Shown piece by piece: positions 7,727 to 16,796 of a stretch of DNA of 64,000 nt (within the stretch, counting starts at the first letter, position 1; each line of letters starts with the position of its first letter). The notes beneath the pieces were generated by a model. That model was given only the letters and a program-made list of their open reading frames with translations. It was not told where the DNA came from and made no database searches. The position numbers were made by a program, and so were the translations under genes. This stretch comes from Marinisporobacter sp. (GTDB lineage Bacteria > Bacillota > Clostridia > Peptostreptococcales > Thermotaleaceae), in the NCBI GenBank assembly GCA_025210525.1, contig JAOARP010000033.1:47861-111860 (forward strand), read 5' to 3'.

Positions 7727-8890
7727 ATGATTCAAAAAGTATCACAGCTTACTGAAGAAATAAAAACTGAATTAATTGCTTTAAATGAGTATATCTTGAA
7801 CAATCCTGAATTAGGAAATGAAGAAATGAAAGCATGTAAAGCCCATGTTGACTTATTAAAAAAACATGGATTTACTCTTGAAGAAAATTATCTAGGCATA
7901 AAAACTGCCTTTCGTGCAGAATTTAAAAGTTCAACATCAGGTCCTACTATCGGATATCTAGCAGAATATGATGCACTTCCTGAAATCGGTCATGGATGTG
8001 GTCATAATATTTTAGGTACAACAAGTACCGGTGCAGGTATTGTTTTAAGCAAAATCCTATCTTCCATAGGAGGAAAAATTGTTGTATTCGGAACTCCAGC
8101 GGAAGAAACTTGTGGAGCTAAGGTAGATATGACCGAAAAAGGTGCTTTTGATGATATTGATGTGGCTATGATGGCACACCCAGCAGATCATCACTATAAA
8201 AGTGGAGATTCTTTAGCTATGGAAGCCATTGAATTTACATTCAAAGGAAAGACTGCTCACGCAGCAGCATGTCCTGAAGAAGGAATCAATGCATTAGATG
8301 CAGTCATTAATACCTTCAATAATATTAACGCATTAAGAGAGCACATAAAGTCTACTGCTCGTGTACATGGTATCATTAAAGAGGGAGGTCAAGCTGCAAA
8401 CATAGTTCCAGACCTAGCCATTGCTCAATTTTATGTAAGAGCAACAACTAAGACCTATTTAAAAGAGCTTGTAGAAAAGGTAAAAAATTGCGCAACAGGA
8501 GCGTCTCTAGCTGCTGGAACAGAGCTTGAAATCCGCAATTATGAATATAGCTACGATAATTTAGTAACCAACCAAATTTTATCTAAGATTTATTGCGAAA
8601 ACCTTGAAAAATTAGGTGTAGAAAAAATTCATGAAGCAAAAGAGAGCTACGGCTCATTAGATGCTGGAAACGTAAGTCATGTATGTCCTACCATTCATCC
8701 TTACTTTTCTATCAGTCAAAAGCCTATCGTTGCCCATACAACAACATTTAGAGATGCTACGAATCAGCCTTTTGCTTATGAAAATATGGTAAAAACTATT
8801 GGAGCTTTGACTCTTACTGCTGTTGACGTCATAAACAACAGTGACCTTTTACATACTATACAAAAAGAATTTAAAACTACTGAAAAATAA
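7727..8890 (+). CDS. M20-family metallopeptidase / amidohydrolase
   Basis: A 387-residue enzyme of the M20 peptidase and amidohydrolase family. The metal-binding region includes AEYDALPEIGHGCGHNILGT (around residues 83-102) and GTPAEETCGAK (around 126-136), and the dimerisation domain follows. The motif spacing is closest to the AbgB/PM20D2-like branch, which cleaves small amide substrates such as aminobenzoyl-glutamate or dipeptides. The substrate here is unknown. It is cytosolic, without a signal peptide. The gene is monocistronic, with a GGGGGG ribosome-binding site and its own terminator, and converges on the YeiH gene. Confidence 0.9.
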   Translation: MIQKVSQLTEEIKTELIALNEYILNNPELGNEEMKACKAHVDLLKKHGFTLEENYLGIKTAFRAEFKSSTSGPTIGYLAEYDALPEIGHGCGHNILGTTSTGAGIVLSKILSSIGGKIVVFGTPAEETCGAKVDMTEKGAFDDIDVAMMAHPADHHYKSGDSLAMEAIEFTFKGKTAHAAACPEEGINALDAVINTFNNINALREHIKSTARVHGIIKEGGQAANIVPDLAIAQFYVRATTKTYLKELVEKVKNCATGASLAAGTELEIRNYEYSYDNLVTNQILSKIYCENLEKLGVEKIHEAKESYGSLDAGNVSHVCPTIHPYFSISQKPIVAHTTTFRDATNQPFAYENMVKTIGALTLTAVDVINNSDLLHTIQKEFKTTEK

Positions 8891-8907
8891 ACTTTTATCA
8901 TCATTAC

Positions 8908-8945
8908 AAAACACTCTTGAAATTTTTCAAGAGTGTTTTATTTTT
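8908..8945. terminator. Intrinsic terminator
   Basis: Fourteen-base arms around 8908-8922 and 8926-8939 followed by a T-rich tract, between the convergent M20 and YeiH genes. Confidence 0.9.
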
Positions 8946-8948
8946 CTA

Positions 8949-9914
8949 TCAGAAAAATTTTAAAATAATAAAATAGGTTAAAACGGACAATACAGAAAAC
9001 AAAGTACATCCTAAAACAATTACTTTCATACCTTTATCCTTAATGGTTTTGAAGTTTACCATAAGTCCCATACTAATCATGGCCATCAAAATAAACCAAC
9101 TACTAAGCTTCGTAAATAGCTTTACTAAAAATGCTGGTAAAATACCTAATGAAGATATGATTCCTGCTACAATAAAATACAGTACATACATAGGAAAGCT
9201 TGCTCTTTTCCCTTCTCCTGACCGATTAAAAACAATTCCTAAAATAATGGATACAGGGACTAACATAAGAACCCTTGCCATTTTTACAAAGGTACCAATC
9301 TCTCCTGATCCTTCTCTTGCAAAAGCTGCTGCTAATGCATGTGCCACCCCCTGTAAAGAAATCCCAGACCAAATACCATATTGAATATCTGTCATAGGAG
9401 AAACTACCGAAATAGCAGAATAAGCTAAAACACCTATTGCTCCTAAGAAAGATATAATCGATACAGCAAGTACTGAATCCTCTTCCTTTGCATCTATACA
9501 AGGGGTTAATGCTACAATGGCAGATGCCCCACAAATACTTGATCCTACACCAATTAAAGTTGCTAGCTTCGTATCTGTTTTGAATACTTTTCCTAGTAAA
9601 TTTACAAAAACTAAAACACTACAAACAACAGCTATCACCATCAATAATACACGTGGTCCCAAATTAGCTATTGCAAAAAAGTTTAACTTAAACCCTAAAA
9701 GCACAATCCCTACCTTTAATAATTTTTTAAGAGAAAATTTCACTCCTAGATCTAAGCTTTCCTTCAATCCAAAAGTATTTTTAATAACCATCCCTAGTAC
9801 AATCCCAATAGTTAATGCTTCTAATTGAAGAACCTCAGACATCCATTCATTGAGTAATTTAGATAATGCGCCAATCATAAAAACAAAAATAAGTCCTGGT
9901 ATATATTTTTTCAT
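8949..9914 (-). CDS. YeiH/UPF0324 family putative sulfate or sulfite exporter
   Basis: A 321-residue polytopic membrane protein with about ten hydrophobic segments and the family signatures GIVLLGFKLNF, GSSICGASAIVALTPCI and SLQGVAHALAAAF. It belongs to the COG2855/UPF0324 family. YeiH is otherwise uncharacterised, and the relative CuyZ has been proposed to export sulfite released from cysteate. ATG 9914 is chosen because AGGAGG lies 8 bp before it, whereas the in-frame GTG at 9923 overlaps that site. It is downstream of the GntR gene on the same strand, about 170 bp away. Substrate is not known; export of a sulfur oxyanion is a family-based guess. Confidence 0.88.
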   Translation of the reverse strand: MKKYIPGLIFVFMIGALSKLLNEWMSEVLQLEALTIGIVLGMVIKNTFGLKESLDLGVKFSLKKLLKVGIVLLGFKLNFFAIANLGPRVLLMVIAVVCSVLVFVNLLGKVFKTDTKLATLIGVGSSICGASAIVALTPCIDAKEEDSVLAVSIISFLGAIGVLAYSAISVVSPMTDIQYGIWSGISLQGVAHALAAAFAREGSGEIGTFVKMARVLMLVPVSIILGIVFNRSGEGKRASFPMYVLYFIVAGIISSLGILPAFLVKLFTKLSSWFILMAMISMGLMVNFKTIKDKGMKVIVLGCTLFSVLSVLTYFIILKFF

Positions 9915-10086
9915 TCTTTCCACCTCCTGAAATTAGGATAGCAGAAATTATACATTATTAAAAATTATAATTTTTAATATTTATATAATATAATATTATA
10001 CCTTGCTAAACTTATTATAGATAAACCCTTTCAAGATTTTAAATTTATGATGAATCCTTCAAACGCCTTAAGGGTACTCTTTTATC

Positions 10087-10779
10087 TTATTTAAATTGCT
10101 TTTTTAGTACATGATCTACTAAATGAATATGTCTATGATATAATTTTTCTGCTTCTTTCCCATTTCCTCTTTCTAAATACTTTATTATCTTCTCAAAATC
10201 AACTACAGTATCTTCTTTTGTTTCATGTCCCGACGTTTTAAAAACATTTTCATGATCATAAATCCTCTTTATAATCGTCTTCATTATTTCTACAATAATA
10301 TCATTATGAGTAGATTTAGCTAAAGCCATATGAAATGCCAAATCTGCCTTTAAAAATTCTCCCGTATTTTCATCAGCATCTTTTATCTCATTTAATATAT
10401 TTCTTAGATGTTTTATATCTTCTTTCGTTATTCTCTTTATGGCTAAACTAATAAATTTTTCCTCTAACAATATACGAACATCCATCAAATCCAGTATAGG
10501 TGCCATTTTCAAAGCCTTATCCAAATCTGAATTTGCATAAGTATTATCCATATAATCACCACATACAAAAGTACCTTTTCTTTCTACTGATTGAAGATAC
10601 CCCATGGTTGTTAAGTGTTTGACAGCTTCCCTTACAGATGATCTACTAACCTGCAACGTCTTTACTAAAGTTCTTTCGGAAGGAAGTTTTTCTCCAATTT
10701 TTAGTACTCCACATTCTATTTCATTTTTTATATATTCCGCTATCTTAAGAGGTGTATTCTTTGATTCATTATTCATCAT
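10087..10779 (-). CDS. GntR/FadR-family transcriptional regulator
   Basis: A 230-residue regulator. The N-terminal winged helix carries GEKLPSERTLVKTLQVSRSSVREAVKHL (within residues 30-60), followed by a helical FCD ligand-binding domain with conserved His and Asp residues (AFHMALA, HRHIHLVDH). Such proteins repress catabolic genes until a small acid ligand binds. The start ATG 10779 is 5 bp after AAAGG; ATG 10776 or GTG 10785 are alternatives. It lies between the serine-dehydratase-like gene (upstream on the same strand, after a terminator) and the YeiH exporter, so either may be its target. Confidence 0.93.
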   Translation of the reverse strand: MMNNESKNTPLKIAEYIKNEIECGVLKIGEKLPSERTLVKTLQVSRSSVREAVKHLTTMGYLQSVERKGTFVCGDYMDNTYANSDLDKALKMAPILDLMDVRILLEEKFISLAIKRITKEDIKHLRNILNEIKDADENTGEFLKADLAFHMALAKSTHNDIIVEIMKTIIKRIYDHENVFKTSGHETKEDTVVDFEKIIKYLERGNGKEAEKLYHRHIHLVDHVLKKQFK

Positions 10780-10932
10780 TCTCACCTTTATTCAAATTTT
10801 TATGCTAACTTATTATACTAACTATTTATCCTATCATACTATCATAACCATACTTTTTCTATAAATAAGCTCCACTCATTACTTGATGATCTATATTCAT
10901 TATGGTAAAGAAATAATGCTCAAAAATCAACT

Positions 10933-10972
10933 AAAAGGTGTAAAGAAAATCCCTTATCTTCTTTACACCTTT
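10933..10972 (-). terminator. Intrinsic terminator after the serine-dehydratase-like gene
   Basis: Thirteen-base arms AAAGGTGTAAAGA/TCTTTACACCTTT around a 12-base loop, followed on the minus strand by T-rich sequence. Confidence 0.85.
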
Positions 10973-11003
10973 CGCACTATTCATTCATATCATTATAAAT
11001 CCT

Positions 11004-12362
11004 TTAAGCTGTTTTTGTGATGGATAACCCTCCATATCCTGTACATCTAAGGGCTGATGGTAACATTTTACCTACCTTATACATAGATTCAATGGTCTCA
11101 TCAAGAGGTATGACCTTATCATATCCTGCTAATACCATATTAGCACAAGCTATAGCATTACTTCCTGCCATTACATTCTTCCCAAGGCATGGTACTTCTA
11201 CTCGATCTGCTATAAAAAGACCTATCATCCCTGCTGCTAACATCCCTTTCGTAGCATCTTCTATGGTTAAACCAAGTTCCTTAGTAGTTCCTGGTAGACC
11301 TCCACAGGAACCTGCAGTAGGTGCTGCTACAATAACCCCCATAGCACTTTTTACTTCCATCATAGCAGTTATAAAACTTATCACTTTATTTAACACATTC
11401 CCTGGTATTAATTTTCCTTCTCTCTGTTTTTTTTCTATCAAATGTGCCTGAGGTCCTAATATTCTATCCTCATAAGAAGTTCCTTTTAATCCGCTTTCAA
11501 TAGATCCATCCATAAGCATAACGATTTGTCTCATCTTTTCAAAAACTTCTTCCTTAGATATACTCCCTCTATGACTTTCATACAAAGTAGCTAATTCCCA
11601 TAATTTTAGATTTTCTTTCTCAGCTACTTTAAGCATCTCTTCTGCATTGATAAAAGGCACTTCACAATTTTTTCTAGACATAATGGGTAATACGGGAGAA
11701 AGACACATTACATTTACTACACCACTATTATTTTTTATTTCTTTTACTATTTTTTCATCTAAAGCCTTGGATCCTTTTATATTGATGAGTGCCTTTCCTT
11801 CCTTTGAAATCTGATCACAATAATCTATTTCATAATCACTCATTTTTATCTGCTCTATAATTTTCTCTGCATATTGAGTATCTTCTATGAATATTAGGCT
11901 CTCATAAAAATCTCCTGCTATATTTACCTTAAATCCTTCGATCTCTTCATATTGTATCATTCCACCACCAGTGGATATGGAAGTTGTTTCTATTCTTTCA
12001 CCTTTATCACTAATTAAGGTCATTTTATATGTATTAGGATGATCTGCTTCATAATCTACCACATGAAAACTCACACCTAATCCTTTTTCTTTTACTAACT
12101 CTAACGCCTTAGGAAGTCTAGGGTCTTGGGGGTCATAATCAAGCAATCCTCCTACAAGTCCCATATCAGAACCATGCCCATGATAAGTAGTAGCTAATGA
12201 ACCATTAGGATCAAACTTTACGATCACTTCCTCTAAATTTCCTTTAACCATTTGGCGACCTAACTTTCCTATTCTAACAGCTGCCGCCACATGAGAGCTA
12301 GATGGACCTCTCATAACAGGACCTATCACATCATTGAATATACTTGCTGGTTGTTTACTCAT
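11004..12362 (-). CDS. L-serine dehydratase-like Fe-S enzyme (single chain)
   Basis: A 452-residue protein with both parts of the iron-sulfur L-serine dehydratase fold in one chain. An SDH-beta-like domain is at about residues 5-150 (VMRGPSSSHVAAAVRIGKLG) and an SDH-alpha-like domain at about 225-450 (AAPTAGSCGGLPGTTKELG). Cysteines in the alpha part (SCGG, VPCLGKN, IACANM, LRCTGYGG) could ligate the 4Fe-4S cluster, but the motifs differ from those of classical SdaA, including the usual GCQxE. The family removes ammonia from serine via a hydroxyl leaving group. Given this divergence and the adjacent ornithine-cyclodeaminase-family gene, the true substrate may be another beta-substituted amino acid. 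It starts 9 bp after that gene ends. Confidence 0.85.
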   Translation of the reverse strand: MSKQPASIFNDVIGPVMRGPSSSHVAAAVRIGKLGRQMVKGNLEEVIVKFDPNGSLATTYHGHGSDMGLVGGLLDYDPQDPRLPKALELVKEKGLGVSFHVVDYEADHPNTYKMTLISDKGERIETTSISTGGGMIQYEEIEGFKVNIAGDFYESLIFIEDTQYAEKIIEQIKMSDYEIDYCDQISKEGKALINIKGSKALDEKIVKEIKNNSGVVNVMCLSPVLPIMSRKNCEVPFINAEEMLKVAEKENLKLWELATLYESHRGSISKEEVFEKMRQIVMLMDGSIESGLKGTSYEDRILGPQAHLIEKKQREGKLIPGNVLNKVISFITAMMEVKSAMGVIVAAPTAGSCGGLPGTTKELGLTIEDATKGMLAAGMIGLFIADRVEVPCLGKNVMAGSNAIACANMVLAGYDKVIPLDETIESMYKVGKMLPSALRCTGYGGLSITKTA

Positions 12363-12370
12363 CTTCTCAC

Positions 12371-13325
12371 CTACTCTTCTAATTTTTGTCCAATGCCTTT
12401 TTTAACAGCTTCATTATAGATGGCTTCTGCCACTATTAAATCAAATAAACCCATTCCTACAGATTTATATAAACTAGTGCTATTATTTTCATTGATCTTT
12501 TCCTTTTTCGCTAATAGCTTTCCAAATACTTTTATTTGTTCTTCTTTGACCCAGCCTTCTCTTACTGGAACAATCACGTCACCGGATTCTTCTGCTGCAA
12601 GCTCTGTATCTATATATAGTTCATCTAGTAATTCATATAAGCTTCTAGGAATCTCTCATTTCAAGCTTATAAGAACCTATAGCAATCACATGCTTACCCT
12701 TTAACAATTCCTTATCATCTGGTAATACAGGACTTTGTGCAGGAGTTGCCGTAATAATTATTTCTGATTTTCTTACTAATTCCTCTGCACTATCTACAGC
12801 ATTGATTTCTATATCTTGCAGTTTTTCTCTTAATCTTTCACTAAAAGCATTTACTCTTTCTTTAGATAAATCATAAATAGATATTCTTTTTATAGGTCTA
12901 GCTGCACACGCATATAATAATTGATAAAAACCTTGTACTCCTGTTCCTATTAATCCAACGCTTTCACAATCCACCCTAGTAGTATGTCTAACGCCTACAG
13001 CTCCAGTTCTATAAGCAGTTAGCGCTGCTCCATCCATCATAGCTAATGGCTCTCCAGTTTTGCTATTATTTAAAATCATTGTTCCTTGAATAGATGCTAT
13101 TCCACTTTTAATGTTCTCTGGAAAAGTAGATACGATTTTAGTCCCTGATACATTATCTGTAAAACATGGCATATATAAAATCGTTCCCTCTTCTCTATCT
13201 ACATGCATTCTATCAGGCATTTGAAAATTCTTTTTTTCATAGATTTTAAATGCCTCTTCTACAGCGTCCATCATAACATCTAAAGAAATTATTTTTTCCA
13301 TGTGCTTTTTACTTATATATAACAT
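12371..13325 (-). pseudogene. Ornithine cyclodeaminase / mu-crystallin family gene, frameshifted
   Basis: Two reading frames together make one family member of about 316 residues. The first (13325 to about 12657) covers the N-terminal domain and NAD-binding fold (YRTGAVGVRHT, VGLIGTGVQG, TPAQSPVLPD) up to GSYKLEMR and then stops. The second continues with EIPRSLYELLDE, ESGDVIVPV and the C-terminal helices to 12371. The break is at 12652-12657 in a GA dinucleotide run, and restoring two bases (one GA) rejoins the frames in the family's conserved GxxxxxMRE motif. Members reduce cyclic or linear imines with NAD(P)H or cyclise ornithine. It could be a true pseudogene, a slippage-switched gene or a sequencing error. 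It precedes the serine-dehydratase-like gene in one operon. Confidence 0.9.
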
Positions 13326-13646
13326 TTTTCTAACTCCCTTTCTTGGTCAGACCAGATTTGTTTCTATATTCTTCATCCTTTTAATAAATCCTTTTTTTGA
13401 ATAAAATTTTTTTCATAAAAATAAAAAGAAATTCTCGCATTACTATACCTAGAATTTCTTTTTGTATTTACATATAACAATTATTCTCTTTTTTTAGATT
13501 TATCTATCATTCTAAAATTAATTTTCTTGACTCCAAATACATCTCTACCTTGCACAGTTGTATATACTTTATTCCCTAACTACTATCTTTAGGCGCTACT
13601 CAAGTAGCTTATTATCCTTAATCAGATTTTTTTCAATGTTATATCT
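13326..13646. other. 321-bp gap between ornithine cyclodeaminase-family and LysR genes
   Basis: No convincing gene is present. It holds a terminator-like hairpin (13423-13463) and a short inverted repeat, GCTACT-CA-AGTAGC, near 13599-13612. A roughly 30-codon open stretch on the minus strand at 13470-13570 lacks a start and a ribosome-binding site. Confidence 0.6.
13423..13463 (-). terminator. Probable terminator of the RR-HK-LysR operon
   Basis: Perfect 13-base arms (13423-13435 and 13451-13463) with T-rich flanks on the minus strand, about 180 bp after the LysR stop. Confidence 0.65.
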
Positions 13647-14531
13647 TTATACACCCTTAATAGAAAATCTTATAAAATTATCAATAAAAGTACACTTTTC
13701 TCCCTTTCTCCAAACAAAATTAAACTCCCTTTCAATCATAAGTTCTTCTACATTTACAATAGATAAGGTTTCTTCTTCTAATTCCTTTTGAATAGCTTCT
13801 CTAGAGATAATACTATAACCTAAATTCCATTTCACTAAGGATTTTATAGCAGTAATATCGCCGATCTCCATAAATATTTTGTATAAGTCCTTGTTATATC
13901 CTTTAGACTTCAAATAATTTTCTGTAATAGTTCTTGTTCCTGAGCCTACTTCTCGGAGAATCAAATTTTCGTTGAATACTTCTCCTACTTTTATCTTTTC
14001 CCTTTTTACAAAGGGATGAAAGGATGAGAAAACAGGTACTAATTCATCTTTTTTCAATAAGGTATGCTCATATTTTTCCTTGTTAAAAAGACCTTCTACC
14101 AAAGCCAAATCTAGTTCTCCATCCTTTAGCTTATTCAATATATTTTCTGTATTCCCAACGTCTAAGATTACTTCTTGGTTCGGATATTCTATTTTATATT
14201 TTCCTAAAATACCTGGAATCAAATAAGCTCCAATGGTTTTTGTTGCCCCTAGTTTATATCTTTTAATAATATTGTTTTGATTTTTTAAAATATTTGCTAC
14301 TTGTCTTTCCATAGATAGCATCTTTTGAATATGCTCATAAAGAATTTTTCCCTCTTCTGTTAAAGATGTTTTTCTACCTTCTTTTTTAATTAAAGAAACG
14401 CCATACATTTCCTCTAAATATTTAATATGCTGTGAAACTGCTGGTTGAGTGATGTTCAGTTTCTCTGCTGTTTTTGTGAAGCTTTTCACTTGTGCTAAAG
14501 TATAAAAAGTATTTTTTCTACTACTAAACAT
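13647..14531 (-). CDS. LysR-family transcriptional regulator (CysL/CbbR-like)
   Basis: A 294-residue LysR regulator. The N-terminal helix-turn-helix has FTKTAEKLNITQPAVSQHIKYLE, and the effector domain follows with ATKTIGAYLIPGIL and LREVGSGTRTITE. These fit the CysL/YeiE/CbbR branch often linked to sulfur or carbon metabolism. Start ATG 14531 lies 7 bp after AAAGGAG; an upstream in-frame start at 14561 has no such site and overlaps the kinase gene. It begins 2 bp after the histidine kinase stop, so it is in one operon with the two-component system, an unusual arrangement. YeiE regulates yeiH in enteric bacteria, and a YeiH gene lies 4 kb downstream; a link is speculative. Confidence 0.93.
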   Translation of the reverse strand: MFSSRKNTFYTLAQVKSFTKTAEKLNITQPAVSQHIKYLEEMYGVSLIKKEGRKTSLTEEGKILYEHIQKMLSMERQVANILKNQNNIIKRYKLGATKTIGAYLIPGILGKYKIEYPNQEVILDVGNTENILNKLKDGELDLALVEGLFNKEKYEHTLLKKDELVPVFSSFHPFVKREKIKVGEVFNENLILREVGSGTRTITENYLKSKGYNKDLYKIFMEIGDITAIKSLVKWNLGYSIISREAIQKELEEETLSIVNVEELMIEREFNFVWRKGEKCTFIDNFIRFSIKGV

Positions 14532-14533
14532 AT

Positions 14534-15997
14534 CTAATCTCCTTTTCTCAACGCAAACCAAAATTCCACACCCTCATCTCTATTTAAAACACCAAATTCA
14601 CTATGATGAAGTTTAAGAATCTCCTTTACAATAGATAATCCAAGCCCCGTTCCCCCATATTCTCTATTTCTTGCTTTATCAACCTTATAAAAACTATCCC
14701 AAATCTTTTCCATTTCCTCTTTTTCTATAGCCTCTCCTGTATTGTATATTCCAACTCTTACCGTTTCATTACAGCTGTTTATTCCAATAGTTATATTTTT
14801 TTCTCCTCCTATATGATCTATTCCATTATTGATAAAATTCATCAAAACCTGTTCTATTTTTGAAGTTTCTCCTACTATGCTAAAATTTTTTCCTTCTTTT
14901 TTTATTTCTACATGAATATTTTTATCTTTAAAAATAGGTTGATATTTATTATAGACCTTTTCAACGAGTTCATCCATAAAAAAAACTTCCATTTTCAATG
15001 TAGTATTGCCTGATTCTAGCTTCGATAAATTTAATAGATCCTTTACCATTTTTCCCATTTTTTCTGCTTCATCTATAATCACTTCACAATAAAAATCCTT
15101 GCTTTCTCCATCCTCTGCTACATTTTCTCTTAATCCTTCTGCATACCCTTGAATAAGTGCTATAGGTGTTTTGAGTTCATGAGAAACACTAGAAATAAAT
15201 TCCTTACGCATCAAATCAATCTTTCTTTCCTTTTCTATATCTTCTCTCAGCTTTTCATTAGCTATATTCAACTTTGATATAGTCCCATCTAACTGGTCTG
15301 ATAAATAATTCATCGTTTGTCCAAGCTGACCGATTTCATCCTTATCTTTTGCTTTATATTTTTTGCTAAAATCTAAAGTTGCCATCCGTGTTGCAACTTT
15401 ATTGAGTTCTACAATTGGTTTTGTAAATCTTTTTGAAAACCAAATAGCCAAGATTGTTCCTACACCTAAAGCAATAAATCCTACATAAATATGAAATTTT
15501 TTTGCTATTTCTACACTTTCTTTAATCGCACCAATAGAAGTTTCAAATATTAAAATGTTATTTCCTTCAATAAGTAATGCATGTACTAAAAATTTCACCT
15601 TAAGCTTAGGGTGTTCAAAAGTTTCTAACACCTTCTCCCCATCTAAAATTTTTTCGATTCCTTTTTTTGAAAGAGGAATGCCCATGCCCATTCTACCAAA
15701 ACCATTTCCACCTCTACCATTAGAAGCTGTATGATATACAGAATCTCCTTCTGCTGAAATTATGATGATGTTTCCACCTAATGTATTTTCTATTCTTCCT
15801 AATTCGGTACTGATATTTTCTACATCATTTTTGAAGGTATTTTCAATCTCTTTCCCATATTGAATTAATTGTTGTTCTTTCTTTTCTAAATAATAGGTTT
15901 CCAAATATTTTGTGTTTAATATCCAAGATAAGCCTACAATCACAAAGATAAAGAAAATGATCCCCATAAACAGTTTTATTCTTATGGAAGTTTTCAT
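14534..15997 (-). CDS. Sensor histidine kinase with HAMP domain
   Basis: A 487-residue membrane kinase. TM1 is at about residues 7-27. An extracytoplasmic sensor of about 140 residues contains a Gly/Met-rich stretch, GRGGNGFGRMGMGIP (94-108), and TM2 is at about 170-188. HAMP, HisKA with SSVSHELKTP (His273) and an HATPase domain with NFINNGIDH and GGTGLGLSIV follow. It autophosphorylates and passes phosphate to the regulator encoded just upstream; the genes overlap by the 4-bp ATGA. The periplasmic sensor fold is not recognisable. The Gly/Met-rich loop resembles the glycine-rich exported protein encoded upstream (16797-17228), suggesting that the signal concerns the envelope or metals. Confidence 0.95.
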   Translation of the reverse strand: MKTSIRIKLFMGIIFFIFVIVGLSWILNTKYLETYYLEKKEQQLIQYGKEIENTFKNDVENISTELGRIENTLGGNIIIISAEGDSVYHTASNGRGGNGFGRMGMGIPLSKKGIEKILDGEKVLETFEHPKLKVKFLVHALLIEGNNILIFETSIGAIKESVEIAKKFHIYVGFIALGVGTILAIWFSKRFTKPIVELNKVATRMATLDFSKKYKAKDKDEIGQLGQTMNYLSDQLDGTISKLNIANEKLREDIEKERKIDLMRKEFISSVSHELKTPIALIQGYAEGLRENVAEDGESKDFYCEVIIDEAEKMGKMVKDLLNLSKLESGNTTLKMEVFFMDELVEKVYNKYQPIFKDKNIHVEIKKEGKNFSIVGETSKIEQVLMNFINNGIDHIGGEKNITIGINSCNETVRVGIYNTGEAIEKEEMEKIWDSFYKVDKARNREYGGTGLGLSIVKEILKLHHSEFGVLNRDEGVEFWFALRKGD

Positions 15998-16668
15998 TTC
16001 TTCACCTCAAATCTATATCCAACGCCCCTTACAGTTTGAATAAGATTGCTCTTACTTTCAAGCTTGATTCTAAGCCTTTTAATATGCGTATCTACCGTTC
16101 GTAAATCTCCATAATAATCGTACCCCCACACCCCATCTAAAATCTGTTCTCTACTCAATGCCTTTCCTTGATGATTTGCTAAAAAAATTAAGAGTTCATA
16201 TTCTTTAGGTGTCATTTCTATTTCTTTTTCATTAAGTATAACTCTATGAGCATTGGTATTAATTTTTACACTATCAAAAACCATAATATCCTGTTCTTTT
16301 GTCTGTTTTCTCTTTAATAAGGCTTTTATTCTTGCCACTAATACTTTTGGACGAAAAGGCTTTGTCACATATTCATCTGCTCCTAATTCAAACCCAAATA
16401 ATTCATCAGACTCCTCACTTCTTGCGGTAAGAATAACAATAGGTGTATCAGAAACTTTTCTTATTTCTCTACAAACTGTCCAACCATCAACTTTCGGCAT
16501 CATAATATCTAAGATAACCAAATCTATATCCTCTTTTTCAAACAATCTAAGTCCTTCTTTTCCATCTTCCCCTTCTAATACATGATACCCTTCCCTTTTT
16601 AAATAATCTCCTATAAGTCTTCTCATTCTGCTTTCATCTTCAACAATTAGAATTTTTTCTTGCTCCAT
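15994..16668 (-). CDS. OmpR/PhoB-family response regulator
   Basis: A 224-residue regulator. The receiver domain has EDE near the N-terminus, the phospho-acceptor in VILDIMMPKVDGW and a KPFRPK lysine. A C-terminal winged helix carries MTPKEYELLIFLANHQGKALSREQI and DTHIKRLRIKL. ATG 16668 is preferred: AAGGGG lies 10 bp upstream, and the protein then starts directly at MEQEKILIVEDES. It is co-transcribed with the kinase by a 4-bp overlap. The probable target is the DUF2680-type gene upstream, whose promoter has two direct repeats spaced 11 bp. Confidence 0.96.
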   Translation of the reverse strand: MEQEKILIVEDESRMRRLIGDYLKREGYHVLEGEDGKEGLRLFEKEDIDLVILDIMMPKVDGWTVCREIRKVSDTPIVILTARSEESDELFGFELGADEYVTKPFRPKVLVARIKALLKRKQTKEQDIMVFDSVKINTNAHRVILNEKEIEMTPKEYELLIFLANHQGKALSREQILDGVWGYDYYGDLRTVDTHIKRLRIKLESKSNLIQTVRGVGYRFEVKK

Positions 16669-16755
16669 CCCAACCACACCCCTTAAGCCCATTTATTTTT
16701 ATTATACACAAATTCCATAACAACTTATAAGTGCAACACAAAAGGATCAAAAATC

Positions 16756-16790
16756 AAAAAGAGCAGCTCCATAGGCTCTGCTCCTTTTAA
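16756..16790 (-). terminator. Intrinsic terminator after the DUF2680-type gene
   Basis: Minus-strand hairpin pairing GAGCAG with CTGCTC plus flanking A-T pairs, followed by a T-tract; it separates the small exported protein from the two-component operon. Confidence 0.8.
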
Positions 16791-16796
16791 TTTAAA

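Noticed and set aside
13470..13570. Thirty-codon open stretch on the minus strand
   Set aside because: No start codon with a ribosome-binding site and no recognisable similarity.
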